DNA from: an uncultured Aliiroseovarius sp.
GTDB taxonomy: Bacteria > Pseudomonadota > Alphaproteobacteria > Rhodobacterales > Rhodobacteraceae
Direction of reading: 5' to 3'
NCBI GenBank assembly: GCA_938023895.1
Contig: CALJDH010000021.1
Span: 1-8,926, forward strand
Length of the DNA: 8,926 bases
Shown: positions 1-6,960 of the stretch, piece after piece
How the letters are laid out: the number at the start of each line of letters is the position of its first letter
How positions within the stretch are numbered: position 1 is the first letter of the stretch
Notes under the pieces: generated by a model
What the model saw: only the letters and a program-made list of their open reading frames with translations
Databases searched by the model: none
Told to the model about the DNA's origin: nothing
Position numbers and translations under genes: made by a program

Positions 1-1460
1 ATGGCTTCCAGCAGTTCATCCAGACCAGCACCAGTGATGGCGGACACTTCAACATCCTGCACGTCACCTGACATCTTCTCGACGATCACTTCATGCTGAA
101 GCAGCTCGGCGCGGACCTGATCGGGGTTCGCGGTCGGCTTGTCGCATTTGTTGATCGCAACGATCATCGGAACACCAGCCGCTTTCGCGTGGTTGATGGC
201 TTCGATGGTCTGCGGCATGACGCTGTCGTCAGCAGCCACAACCAGAACAACGATGTCCGTCACCTGCGCACCACGGGCACGCATCGAGGTAAACGCGGCG
301 TGGCCGGGTGTATCCAAGAAGCTCAGCGTTGTGCCGCTGTCGGTGGTTACCTGATAGGCGCCGATGTGCTGCGTGATGCCGCCAGCTTCGCCAGCGGTCA
401 CTTTTGCATCGCGGATCGCATCCAGAAGCGAGGTTTTACCGTGGTCAACGTGGCCCATGATCGTGATGATCGGGGCGCGATCTTCCAGGTCTTCCTCTTT
501 GTCTTCTACGCTATCGATCACGTCTTCAACGTCAGCATCCGAGACGCGAACGATCTTGTGACCGAATTCTTCGATGATCAGCTCAGCAGTGTCAGCGTCG
601 ATGGCTTGGTTCTGTGTGACCATCATGCCCATTTTCATGAGCGATTTCACGACGTCAGCAACACGTTCGGCCATACGGTTGGCCAGTTCAGACACGATGA
701 TTGCCTCGGGCACCTGAACGTCGCGGATTACCTTTTCCCGCTCGACCGATTCACCCATGGCTTTCTGACGTGCACGTTCCTGCTTACGACGCATCGACGC
801 GACCGAGCGCTGGCGGCCGTCGCCACCACGCATCGCCTGGTTCACTGTCAGCTTGCCCGAACGGCGACCATCATCGCGGCCTTTGCCACGGTTCTGGCGG
901 TCATTGGCACCACCACGATCGTCTTTCTTGCGCGGAGCGGACGACGTTTTGCCGGGGCCACGCTGTTCAGCGGCCTGAGCCGCTGCCGGATCCGCTGCCG
1001 GAGCAGGAGCCGCTTTTGCACGGGTCTTGGCTTCTTCAGCTTCACGCTTCTTGCGGGCTTCTTCTTCGGCCTTGGCTTTCAGCGCTTCTTCGCGCTCGCG
1101 CTCGGCGCGTTCCTTGGCTTCGGCTTCTTCGCGACGACGCTTACGCTCTTCCTCGCGGGCCTTTTCTTCGGCTGCACGCTTTTCGGCTTCCTCGGCTTCA
1201 CGGGCCTTGGCTGCCTGAAGCGCCTTCATGCGGCGTTCCATTTCGGCATCCGAAATGCCAGCGGGGCGCTTGCGCGGATCCCCACCTGCGGGCGTCTTGC
1301 CCGAACCACCAACTGCCGCACCCGGCTTGGGCACGACAACGCGCTTGCGTTTCGTTTCGACCACGACGTTCTTGGTGCGCCCGTGGCTGAAGCTTTGCTT
1401 CACCTGACCTGGGCGGCTTCCGCGCAGGCCAAGGGTCTTTTTGCCGTCATTATCGCTCAT
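1..1460 (-). CDS. infB: Translation initiation factor IF-2, N-terminal 486 residues (3' end outside window)
   Basis: IF-2 is the GTPase that brings fMet-tRNA to the 30S subunit and promotes subunit joining. Reading from ATG at 1460, residues 1-75 are basic. Residues about 75-148 are an Arg/Glu/Ala/Lys-rich, probably helical charged stretch, followed by an Ala/Pro and Gly/Arg-rich linker to about 235. The IF2_N-type domain covers about 240-315. The GTPase domain follows: G1 GHVDHGKT at 336-343, a G2-region [10 protein letters not shown] at 360-369, G3 DTPGH at 383-387, G4 NKCD at 437-440, and a G5-like SAITG at 473-477. The frame is open to the left edge, so the remaining beta-barrel and fMet-tRNA-binding domains lie outside. 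The start overlaps the stop of the upstream ylxR-like gene as ATGA, implying translational coupling. An AAGG about 12 nt upstream and a GAAG 5 nt upstream could assist ribosome binding. It is the last visible gene of the rimP-nusA-ylxR-infB operon. Confidence 0.97.
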   Translation of the reverse strand, partial: MSDNDGKKTLGLRGSRPGQVKQSFSHGRTKNVVVETKRKRVVVPKPGAAVGGSGKTPAGGDPRKRPAGISDAEMERRMKALQAAKAREAEEAEKRAAEEKAREEERKRRREEAEAKERAEREREEALKAKAEEEARKKREAEEAKTRAKAAPAPAADPAAAQAAEQRGPGKTSSAPRKKDDRGGANDRQNRGKGRDDGRRSGKLTVNQAMRGGDGRQRSVASMRRKQERARQKAMGESVEREKVIRDVQVPEAIIVSELANRMAERVADVVKSLMKMGMMVTQNQAIDADTAELIIEEFGHKIVRVSDADVEDVIDSVEDKEEDLEDRAPIITIMGHVDHGKTSLLDAIRDAKVTAGEAGGITQHIGAYQVTTDSGTTLSFLDTPGHAAFTSMRARGAQVTDIVVLVVAADDSVMPQTIEAINHAKAAGVPMIVAINKCDKPTANPDQVRAELLQHEVIVEKMSGDVQDVEVSAITGAGLDELLEA

Positions 1461-2098
1461 CTGGTCTTCGTACCTTTCCGGCGAGCCTTCCCGCCGTCGT
1501 TGTCTTGCACAACACGCATCGCTGTCAGTTTCTGGGCTTCCTCTACAACACGAGAGGCCAAACCGCCAGACGATAGCGCGCCATGTATCACATTTTCACG
1601 TCCAAACGCCAAACCCAGCTCGTCGCCGGTCAGACATTCGATAAACCGTCCCTCTTCACGGGGCGGTCTGAGTTTCGACTTGCCGCGCTCGGACCCGTCC
1701 GAGGCCTGGATCAGGACATACGCCTGATCTTTCATCAGCCAGTCTTTAACTTTCTCATACCCGGCGACCGCTTGACCCGCTTTGCGCGCCATCGCGATCA
1801 GATGCGTCACCCGATCTGCATAGCTACGCTCGAGCAGATCGAGCAACCCGTCTGGTACGGTGACCTGCTTGCGCGCAGCGCGCGAAAACAGGCCTTTCTT
1901 GATCGCCGTGGCAATCGCCGCACGGTTGGCAGCGACATAGATCCCACGACCCGGCAGCTTGCCCAACAGGTCAGGCACCACCATGTCATCCGGCCCCACC
2001 ACGAAGCGGATCAACCCAGCCTTTGGCTGAGTCTCTCCGGTTGCGATGCAGCGCCGTTCGGGCTCTTCAGGCCGCTTTTTATGTCCACCACGCGTCAT
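1457..2098 (-). CDS. YlxR (DUF448) RNA-binding domain fused to an L7Ae-like (YlxQ-type) domain
   Basis: A 213-residue protein with two recognisable parts. Residues about 12-85 are a YlxR/DUF448 domain: RRCIATGE at 15-22, KAGLIRFVV at 26-34 and GRGIYV at 50-55, typical of this small basic RNA-binding fold. Residues about 90-195 resemble the L7Ae/L30e-like family: an [18 protein letters not shown] helix at 103-120, a strand ending in ASDGSE at 132-137, and ELGLAFGRE at 160-168. In Bacillus subtilis these are separate adjacent genes, ylxR and ylxQ, between nusA and infB; here they form one polypeptide, which I believe is the usual alphaproteobacterial arrangement. The C-terminus is very basic ([10 protein letters not shown]). 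B. subtilis YlxR has been reported to bind RNase P RNA; whether this protein does is unknown. The ATG at 2098 has a GGAAAGG ribosome binding site, is 23 bp from nusA, and the stop overlaps infB as ATGA. Confidence 0.9.
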   Translation of the reverse strand: MTRGGHKKRPEEPERRCIATGETQPKAGLIRFVVGPDDMVVPDLLGKLPGRGIYVAANRAAIATAIKKGLFSRAARKQVTVPDGLLDLLERSYADRVTHLIAMARKAGQAVAGYEKVKDWLMKDQAYVLIQASDGSERGKSKLRPPREEGRFIECLTGDELGLAFGRENVIHGALSSGGLASRVVEEAQKLTAMRVVQDNDGGKARRKGTKTR

Positions 2099-2121
2099 GC
2101 GTTGCCTTTCCAGACCTGAGA

Positions 2122-3744
2122 TCAGGCCTCGGCCTCTTCTTCAGCGGCTTCAGCTTCTTCACCTTCAGCAGCTTCCGCTTCCAGTTCAGCCGGATCGACC
2201 CAGCCCAGAAGGATACGGGCCGTCATGACCATGTCCTGAGCTTCTTCCAGCGAGATGCCGAACTTCTCAAGCGAACCGTCGTCCTTGATGCGTTCGCCGT
2301 CCACGGTGGTCCAGCCACCGGCCAGTTCCCAGTCAGCGCAGGTTGCGAAGTCTTCCAGCGATTTCACGCCGTCTTCGGCCAAGGCTTCGACCATCTGAGC
2401 GGTCAGACCTTCGAACGCGATCAGGCTGTCTTCAACACCCATTGCGCGGGCGTTTTCCAGCGCCTTGGCGGCCTGAGCTTCCAGATATTCGCGGGCGCGG
2501 GTCTGCAGTTCGTTGGCGGTGCCTTCGTCAACACCGTCGATGACCAGCAGTTCGTCCACCTCGACATAGGCGACTTCTTCCAAGTTGGTGAAGCCTTCCG
2601 AGACCAATAGCTGGGCGAAGAACTCGTCCAGATCAAGGGTCTCCATGAACAAAGCGGTGCGCACAGCGAATTCTTTCTGGCGACGTTCGCTTTCTTCCGC
2701 CTCGGTCATGATGTCGATATCAAGGTTGGTCAGCTGCGATGCCAGACGCACGTTCTGACCGCGACGACCAATGGCCAGCGACAGCTGTTCGTCAGGTACA
2801 ACCACTTCGATCTTGCCGGCTTCTTCATCCAGAACAACCTTGGACACTTCAGCAGGCTGAAGCGCGTTCACAAGGAAGGTCGGCTGATCTTCGTTCCACG
2901 GAATGATGTCGATCTTCTCGCCCTGAAGCTCGTTCACAACAGCCTGCACGCGCGAACCACGCATACCAACACAGGCGCCAACCGGGTCAATCGAGCCGTC
3001 ATACGAGATCACGGCAATCTTCGCGCGCGAACCGGGGTCACGGGCCACGGCCTTGATCTCGATGATGCCGTCATAGATTTCCGGAACTTCCATCTTGAAC
3101 AGCTCGGCCATGAACTCAGGCGCGGTGCGCGACAGGAAAATCTGCGGGCCACGGGCTTCGCGGCGCACATCCTTGATGTAGCAACGAATGCGGTCGTTCG
3201 GGCGATAGCTTTCGCGGCCGATTTTTTCGTTGCGGCGCAGGATCGCTTCGCCAGCACCCACGTCCACGATGACGTTGCCGTATTCTTCGCGCTTAACCTG
3301 ACCGTTGATGATGGTGCCGGCACGATCTTTGAACTCTTCGTACTGACGATCACGTTCAGCTTCACGCACCTTCTGCAAGATAACCTGCTTGGCGGACTGG
3401 GCAGCAATACGGCCCATTTCGACCGGCGGAACTTCTTCCGAGTACACGTCGCCCACTTCGGGGTTTTCCATGTACTGTTTGGCCTGCTCAACGGTGAACT
3501 CGGCCTGATAGTTTTCCAGATCTTCATCGGCGACGACGGTACGCACGCGGGTGAAGGTGGCGCGACCGGTCTTGCGGTCGATGGTCACGCGAATGTCCAT
3601 TTCCGCGCCGTAGCGCGACTTGGCTGCACGGGCCAGGCTTTCTTCCATCGCTTCGATGACCAGCGCAGGGTCGATCATCTTTTCGCGGGCGACGGCCTCG
3701 GCGGTTTGCAGAAGCTCAAGCTGGTTAGCAGAGGTAATTGCCAT
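2122..3744 (-). CDS. nusA: Transcription termination/antitermination factor NusA
   Basis: NusA binds RNA polymerase near the RNA exit channel and modulates pausing, intrinsic termination and antitermination. The 540-residue length is normal for proteobacteria. The RNA-polymerase-binding N-terminal domain spans about 6-130, with the typical segment VIEAMEESLARAAK at 29-42. The S1 domain covers about 137-205 (GTIINGQVKREEYGNVIVDV). Two KH domains follow, with GxxG loops GMRG at 260-263 and GRRG at 326-329. Two helix-hairpin-helix-like acidic repeats lie at about 370-420 and 445-512. The last 20 residues are a Glu/Ala tail, encoded by short repeated Glu/Ala codons at about 2125-2185. The ATG at 3744 is 2 bp after the rimP stop, and a strong GAGGAGG site lies within the end of rimP. 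It is the second gene of the operon. Since NusA acts on hairpin-dependent termination, the terminator in the operon's own leader suggests autoregulation; this is inference. Confidence 0.98.
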   Translation of the reverse strand: MAITSANQLELLQTAEAVAREKMIDPALVIEAMEESLARAAKSRYGAEMDIRVTIDRKTGRATFTRVRTVVADEDLENYQAEFTVEQAKQYMENPEVGDVYSEEVPPVEMGRIAAQSAKQVILQKVREAERDRQYEEFKDRAGTIINGQVKREEYGNVIVDVGAGEAILRRNEKIGRESYRPNDRIRCYIKDVRREARGPQIFLSRTAPEFMAELFKMEVPEIYDGIIEIKAVARDPGSRAKIAVISYDGSIDPVGACVGMRGSRVQAVVNELQGEKIDIIPWNEDQPTFLVNALQPAEVSKVVLDEEAGKIEVVVPDEQLSLAIGRRGQNVRLASQLTNLDIDIMTEAEESERRQKEFAVRTALFMETLDLDEFFAQLLVSEGFTNLEEVAYVEVDELLVIDGVDEGTANELQTRAREYLEAQAAKALENARAMGVEDSLIAFEGLTAQMVEALAEDGVKSLEDFATCADWELAGGWTTVDGERIKDDGSLEKFGISLEEAQDMVMTARILLGWVDPAELEAEAAEGEEAEAAEEEAEA

Positions 3745-3746
3745 TC

Positions 3747-4331
3747 TCAGTCCTCCTCGGAACCGGTGATTTCTTGAATTTCGTCAAATTGGGCTTCGTC
3801 GATCTGGCCCGCATCCTTGCGCTGACGCAGCGCCTCGCGGATCAGTTCGTCGGTCAAGACCAGCTTGGCATCCGCCAGCCAATCATAATCGAGGCCAATG
3901 GTGACCTCTTCGCCCTGGTTCTCGATTTCGATCAGAACCTCGTTTCCTTCAACGCCTGCAAGGTTGCCCTTGAAGCGCTTGCGCCCGTCGATCAGTTCAG
4001 ACGTTTCGATCTTGGCGACATAGCCCGACCACACGTCGAAATCCTTCAGACGGGTCAGCGGACGGTCGATGCCGGGCGAGCCGACCTCAAGCGTATAGTT
4101 GTCTTCGATCGGGTCTTCGACATCCAGGATCGCGCTAATCGCGGTCGAGATCTGGGCGCAGTCATCAACTTCAATCCCGCCTTCCGGACGCTCGGCCATG
4201 ATCTGCAGCGTGGGCGTATTGCCGCCCATCAGACGCAGACGCACCAGCTCGAACCCCATGTCTTCAATCACGGGGCCGACAATTTCAGCCAGACGACGGT
4301 CAATCGCGGATTTTGCAACAAGGTTGCTCAC
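3747..4331 (-). CDS. rimP: Ribosome maturation factor RimP (GTG start)
   Basis: RimP binds the free 30S subunit and is needed for its efficient maturation. The hallmark segment [14 protein letters not shown] lies at about residues 79-92, preceded by the N-terminal alpha/beta domain ([18 protein letters not shown] at about 17-34) and followed by the SH3-like C-terminal domain. I place the start at GTG 4331 (194 residues, beginning V-S-N-L-V-A-K). A GGAG motif at 4338-4341 is 6 nt upstream, and the family in this group typically begins near S-N-x-L-I/V-A-K. A TTG at 4343 in the same frame would give 198 residues, but it overlaps that GGAG and has only U-rich terminator sequence in front. It is the first gene of the operon and directly follows a leader terminator. 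nusA starts 2 bp downstream. Confidence 0.95.
   Translation of the reverse strand: MSNLVAKSAIDRRLAEIVGPVIEDMGFELVRLRLMGGNTPTLQIMAERPEGGIEVDDCAQISTAISAILDVEDPIEDNYTLEVGSPGIDRPLTRLKDFDVWSGYVAKIETSELIDGRKRFKGNLAGVEGNEVLIEIENQGEEVTIGLDYDWLADAKLVLTDELIREALRQRKDAGQIDEAQFDEIQEITGSEED
3752..3758 (-). promoter_or_regulatory. Strong ribosome binding site of nusA inside rimP
   Basis: On the minus strand GAGGAGG lies 7 nt before the nusA ATG, embedded in the last codons of rimP (Ser-Glu-Glu-Asp). It nearly matches the full anti-Shine-Dalgarno complement, so nusA can be initiated independently as well as by ribosomes leaving rimP 2 bp upstream. Confidence 0.85.
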
Positions 4332-4337
4332 ACGTAT

Positions 4338-4341
4338 CTCC
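4338..4341 (-). promoter_or_regulatory. rimP ribosome binding site, abutting a terminator U-tract
   Basis: GGAG on the minus strand, 6 nt before the GTG at 4331. It decides between GTG 4331 and the upstream TTG 4343, which overlaps it. The terminator's U-rich tail ends at 4342, the base directly before this motif. Confidence 0.7.
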
Positions 4342-4370
4342 AAAACAAAAAAACGGGCCAGCGGGCCCGT
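4342..4370 (-). terminator. Intrinsic terminator/attenuator directly upstream of rimP
   Basis: On the minus strand, ACGGGCC (4370-4364), loop CGCU (4363-4360) and GGCCCGU (4359-4353) form a perfect 7-bp GC-rich stem with a 4-nt loop. The run of T from the stem base is seven long (4353-4347), then one G and four more T (4345-4342). The plus strand lacks a T-tract after the hairpin, so the terminator acts only leftward. It can end transcripts from the upstream methyltransferase gene. It also lies between the predicted rimP promoter and the rimP start, so it is probably a conditional terminator of the rimP-nusA-infB operon. Confidence 0.88.
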
Positions 4371-4426
4371 CGGATTTATCCGGTGGAGCTTCGGGGGTGG
4401 AGGCCGAAGCGCCGCTGTTGAAAAGG

Positions 4427-4455
4427 GATATAGGGGAAAGCGGGCGAGTCTGCAA
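4427..4455 (-). promoter_or_regulatory. Sigma70-like promoter candidate for the rimP operon
   Basis: On the minus strand, TTGCAG (4455-4450) is followed after exactly 17 bp by TATATC (4432-4427). The -35 box begins 3 bp past the methyltransferase stop codon. A start near 4418-4420 is expected, upstream of both leader hairpins. Four of six -35 positions and five of six -10 positions match the consensus. No experiment or alignment supports it. Confidence 0.55.
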
Positions 4456-4458
4456 GCC

Positions 4459-5073
4459 TTACGCGCTTGGCTTCTTTGCGATCAGGAAAAGCGCCGTGAT
4501 TTTGCCCTTCGGGCGCCAGTCTTCGATGATCTCGAACCCGGCGTCGCACATCATCTGGCGCAAGTCATCCTCGGTGAACCACGCAAGGTGCGGAAACTTG
4601 CCCAGCGCCTGACCAATCGGCGCGACAAGCTTGAGCCACCAGATGCTCCCGACGCAGGTGGTCGAGCTGACGAACAGCCCGCCGGGCTTCAAGGCGTCAT
4701 ACATTTTGTCAATCGCCGCCTTCGGATCGGCCAGCAAATGCAGCGCGGAATGGGCCTGCACCATGTCAAAGCTGCCGGGCTCCAGCGACATCTCGTCGAC
4801 ATCTGCGACCTGAAAGCTCAGGTTTTCCGGGGCATCTTTTGCCTGTGCGATCTCGATCATCCGCTCCGAGATATCGACCGCCAGATACTGCGCCACATGC
4901 GGCGCATGCAGGATCGCGGTGCTGCCAGTTCCACAGCCGATTTCTAGAACGGACATGTCGGGCCGGAAATGATCCCGCGTCAGCTTCAGCTTGTGTTCAT
5001 AAGACGCCATATCCGCAATCGGATCCTTGGCGTATTTGTCGGCGATCTCGTCCCAAAACTTGGCTTTTTGCAT
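4459..5073 (-). CDS. Class I SAM-dependent methyltransferase, substrate unknown
   Basis: A 204-residue soluble protein of the Methyltransf_11/UbiE-like class. Motif [10 protein letters not shown] is at 43-51 and binds the methionine part of S-adenosylmethionine. An acidic residue at the end of the second strand (LAVDIS, D67) would bind the ribose. VADVDE at 89-94 corresponds to the third strand, and LKPGGLF at 128-134 is the usual post-motif. A hydrophobic patch around 140-156 ([14 protein letters not shown]) may help bind a membrane or lipid substrate; this is inference. The ATG at 5073 has AAAGGG upstream at good spacing and lies 22 bp after the glycosyltransferase stop, so it is probably the last gene of the lipid-sugar cassette. 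It could act on the transferred sugar or an unrelated small molecule. It is followed by the rimP promoter and terminator. Confidence 0.85.
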   Translation of the reverse strand: MQKAKFWDEIADKYAKDPIADMASYEHKLKLTRDHFRPDMSVLEIGCGTGSTAILHAPHVAQYLAVDISERMIEIAQAKDAPENLSFQVADVDEMSLEPGSFDMVQAHSALHLLADPKAAIDKMYDALKPGGLFVSSTTCVGSIWWLKLVAPIGQALGKFPHLAWFTEDDLRQMMCDAGFEIIEDWRPKGKITALFLIAKKPSA

Positions 5074-5095
5074 TGAGATATCCCTTTGCGACGCG

Positions 5096-6640
5096 TCAGC
5101 GCAGCAGGTCTGCCGCGCGCCAAATACCGTAGGCTTTTCCGCGATACACGATAGTCTGTTGGGGCCTCAGGTCAAACGCCACCGCGTCTTCGCGGGCCAC
5201 AACCAGTCCATCCGTTTGGGACGCGGCCCACTCAAGGATGTCCGCTTGGCTGTTGGGCAGATAGACGGGCGTCTCAAACCGCGCAAGGAAGTTAAACTCG
5301 GCATGATACTTGTCGCCGAAATAGGCGATTTGGTGCCCCGGACGACCCTCGAACGCCGACACGAACGCATCCATGCGATACTGCGGCAAGGTGGGCGTTG
5401 TGCTGATCCCCACATTGACGACGGCGATCAACGCCAGCGACCAGACCGTCGCTGCCTGCACAGATCCCACAACCCAGCCACCCAAGGCGACCAAGGCCAG
5501 CGCGACCAGCGCCAAGGCCAGCGTGCCGGGGGCGGTGGAAATCTCGGCCGTGTCGATCAGGCCAAATCCAAGCAGGACCGCAAGGACAAGCGCACCAATG
5601 GCGATCAACGGCGTGGACCAGTCCAGCGCGCGCCGCCAAGTGACCCGACCAAGCGCCGACGCGACAAGCAGCGCCAACACCGGCATCTCGGGCACGAGGT
5701 AATGCGCCTGCTTGCTGCCAATCAGGCTGAACAGAAGAAGCGCGGACAGACCCGCCACCAGAAGAAAGCGATCACCCATATCGCGCCCAGCGCCACGCAC
5801 GCCTTTCCAGAAGTTCAGGTTGAACCCCCACGGGAACAGATAGACGGGCACCAGCATCAGGAAGAACCAGAAGGGCCGGGCGTGATCAAAGACGTTGCTG
5901 ACGCGTCCGGCGGATTGCTTCCACAGGATCTCGTGACGATAGGCATCTCCGCCCAAAATGATGGCGGGCAGCAGCCAGCACAGGATAATCGCCAAGCCAA
6001 CCGCCAGCGCAATCCCCATACCCCGAAACAGCAGGCCGCCCGCAGGCCGGGCATTTTTGCTCCACAGAGGAAACGCGATCAGGGCAGGGGCGATATGGAA
6101 CAGGATGACCGGCCCCTTGGCCAGCACGCCCACGCCAATCGCGACCCCAACCAAAAGCCACGCCCGCAGTGTGCCCTGCCGCACCCCCTGCCAGATCCCG
6201 ATCAGCCCGGTCAAAGACGCCGTGGTCAACAGGGCGTCAAACATCGTCAGGCTGGTATATATGGTATAGGCGATCAGCGACGGAAGAATGATCGCGGCGC
6301 GGGTGGCAACGTCCGTCCGATCCGGGAACAGATGACGCCCCAGACGATAGGTCAGGTAGATGTTGAAGATCGCGAAGGCGGGCGCAACAAGGCGCGCTGA
6401 CAGCTCTTCAACCCCGGTAAAGAACCACGCAAGATTGATCAGCCAGAACAGCAGGGGCGGCTTGTGGCCGTAAAGCTCGCCATTCTTCGTCGGAACAAAA
6501 TAGTCCCCCGAGAGGTACATCTCCCATGCGACGGACACGTACCGCGTTTCGTCAATCGGAAAGAGCGGGCGCAGGAGCACCCCAAGAATAATGACCGCTG
6601 CAAACAGAACGGCGACAGACGCGATACTGGCAGGTCTCAT
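5096..6640 (-). CDS. ArnT-like integral membrane glycosyltransferase (GT83/PMT superfamily)
   Basis: A 514-residue polytopic membrane protein of the family that takes a sugar from a polyprenyl-phosphate donor on the periplasmic face and transfers it to an envelope acceptor such as lipid A or a protein. After a first membrane helix (about 5-24) comes the acidic signature PIDETRYVSVAWEM at 28-41 (D30, E31), then GHKPPLLFWL at 58-67, both typical of ArnT-like enzymes. LAKGPV lies at 173-178 and FPWGF at 269-273. About ten further hydrophobic segments run to about 410, followed by a smaller periplasmic C-terminal domain (about 418-514). The ATG at 6640 shares a base with the stop of the upstream LAB_N gene (TAATG), indicating coupled translation. 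Arabinosamine, galactosamine, mannose or another sugar is possible. The arn sugar-synthesis genes are absent from this window, so I do not call it ArnT itself. Confidence 0.88.
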   Translation of the reverse strand: MRPASIASVAVLFAAVIILGVLLRPLFPIDETRYVSVAWEMYLSGDYFVPTKNGELYGHKPPLLFWLINLAWFFTGVEELSARLVAPAFAIFNIYLTYRLGRHLFPDRTDVATRAAIILPSLIAYTIYTSLTMFDALLTTASLTGLIGIWQGVRQGTLRAWLLVGVAIGVGVLAKGPVILFHIAPALIAFPLWSKNARPAGGLLFRGMGIALAVGLAIILCWLLPAIILGGDAYRHEILWKQSAGRVSNVFDHARPFWFFLMLVPVYLFPWGFNLNFWKGVRGAGRDMGDRFLLVAGLSALLLFSLIGSKQAHYLVPEMPVLALLVASALGRVTWRRALDWSTPLIAIGALVLAVLLGFGLIDTAEISTAPGTLALALVALALVALGGWVVGSVQAATVWSLALIAVVNVGISTTPTLPQYRMDAFVSAFEGRPGHQIAYFGDKYHAEFNFLARFETPVYLPNSQADILEWAASQTDGLVVAREDAVAFDLRPQQTIVYRGKAYGIWRAADLLR

Positions 6641-6960
6641 TAAGTCTTCTCGGACATCGAGCTTGGTTTGGTGCGATAGATCAGCATCAGGTTACGCACA
6701 TAGACGATCACGCCCATCGACTGGCCCAGAATGAACACCACGTCCTTGCGATAAATCGCGTAGGACAGCAGCAACAACCCGCCCACAATGGAAATCCACC
6801 AAAAGGCTACTGGCACATAGGAATGGCCTGCGCGTTCGGAGGCGATCCACTGCACGATGAAGCGGGCCGAGAACGACAGCTGCGCCGTCAGGCCCAGCGC
6901 GACCCACCAGAACTCGGTCCAGTCGCCAATGGACAGGAATTGAAAAACCGCCTCTTTCAT
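6640..6960 (-). CDS. LAB_N (lipid A biosynthesis N-terminal-like) small membrane protein
   Basis: A 106-residue protein with three hydrophobic segments at about 17-40, 50-70 and 74-95. The conserved pattern ARFIVQWIASERAGHS (32-47), PVAFWW, YAIYRKDVVFILGQ (68-80) and YVRNLMLIY (87-95) is that of the LAB_N family, named from a domain annotated as lipid-A-disaccharide-synthase N-terminal but with no glycosyltransferase fold. It occurs as a small stand-alone protein beside family 2 and ArnT-like glycosyltransferases. I start it at ATG 6960, which overlaps the preceding stop as ATGA; the same frame extends upstream to 7032, but those 24 residues lie within the neighbouring gene and lack family similarity. 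The gene ends in TAATG with the ArnT-like gene. The arrangement of motifs resembles SemiSWEET/PQ-loop half-transporters, suggesting a role in moving a lipid-linked sugar; this is inference. Confidence 0.88.
   Translation of the reverse strand: MKEAVFQFLSIGDWTEFWWVALGLTAQLSFSARFIVQWIASERAGHSYVPVAFWWISIVGGLLLLSYAIYRKDVVFILGQSMGVIVYVRNLMLIYRTKPSSMSEKT

Larger units (their letters stand above)
4332..4419 (-). promoter_or_regulatory. Putative structured 5' leader of the rimP-nusA-ylxR-infB operon
   Basis: About 88 nt from the predicted transcription start to the rimP GTG. In transcript order it holds: (1) a hairpin with a perfect 7-bp stem GCUUCGG/CCGAAGC (4410-4404 with 4394-4388) and a 9-nt loop rich in C; (2) a small CGGA-UAAA-UCCG hairpin around 4371-4382; (3) the intrinsic terminator at 4370-4342; (4) the rimP ribosome binding site. 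Two copies of UCCACC (4401-4396 and 4387-4382) are present, one in the first loop and one just after that stem. I see no strong alternative antiterminator pairing by eye. A rimP leader attenuator has, as I recall, been described in enterobacteria; homology to this leader is not claimed. Confidence 0.55.

Noticed and set aside
93..1727. Long plus-strand open frame (544 codons) opposite infB and ylxR
   Set aside because: It is antisense to clearly conserved IF-2 and YlxR sequence; its Phe/Leu/Arg-rich translation arises from the complement of Glu/Ala/Lys codons in GC-rich DNA, and it has no family resemblance.
2125..2190. Short repeated GCTTC/TTC units at the 3' end of nusA
   Set aside because: Simply the repeated Glu and Ala codons of the acidic NusA tail; not a separate repeat element.
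2023..2610. Plus-strand open frame opposite nusA and ylxR
   Set aside because: Shadow of nusA; its composition mirrors the acidic C-terminal codons of NusA.
4099..4947. Plus-strand open frame spanning the rimP leader and the methyltransferase
   Set aside because: It runs antisense across two minus-strand genes, the terminator and the leader, with no ribosome binding site or domain support.
5027..6400. Plus-strand open frame (457 codons) opposite the ArnT-like gene
   Set aside because: The translation is low-complexity, rich in Gln, Arg and Asp, the expected complement of a Leu/Val/Ala-rich membrane protein. It has no recognisable domain.
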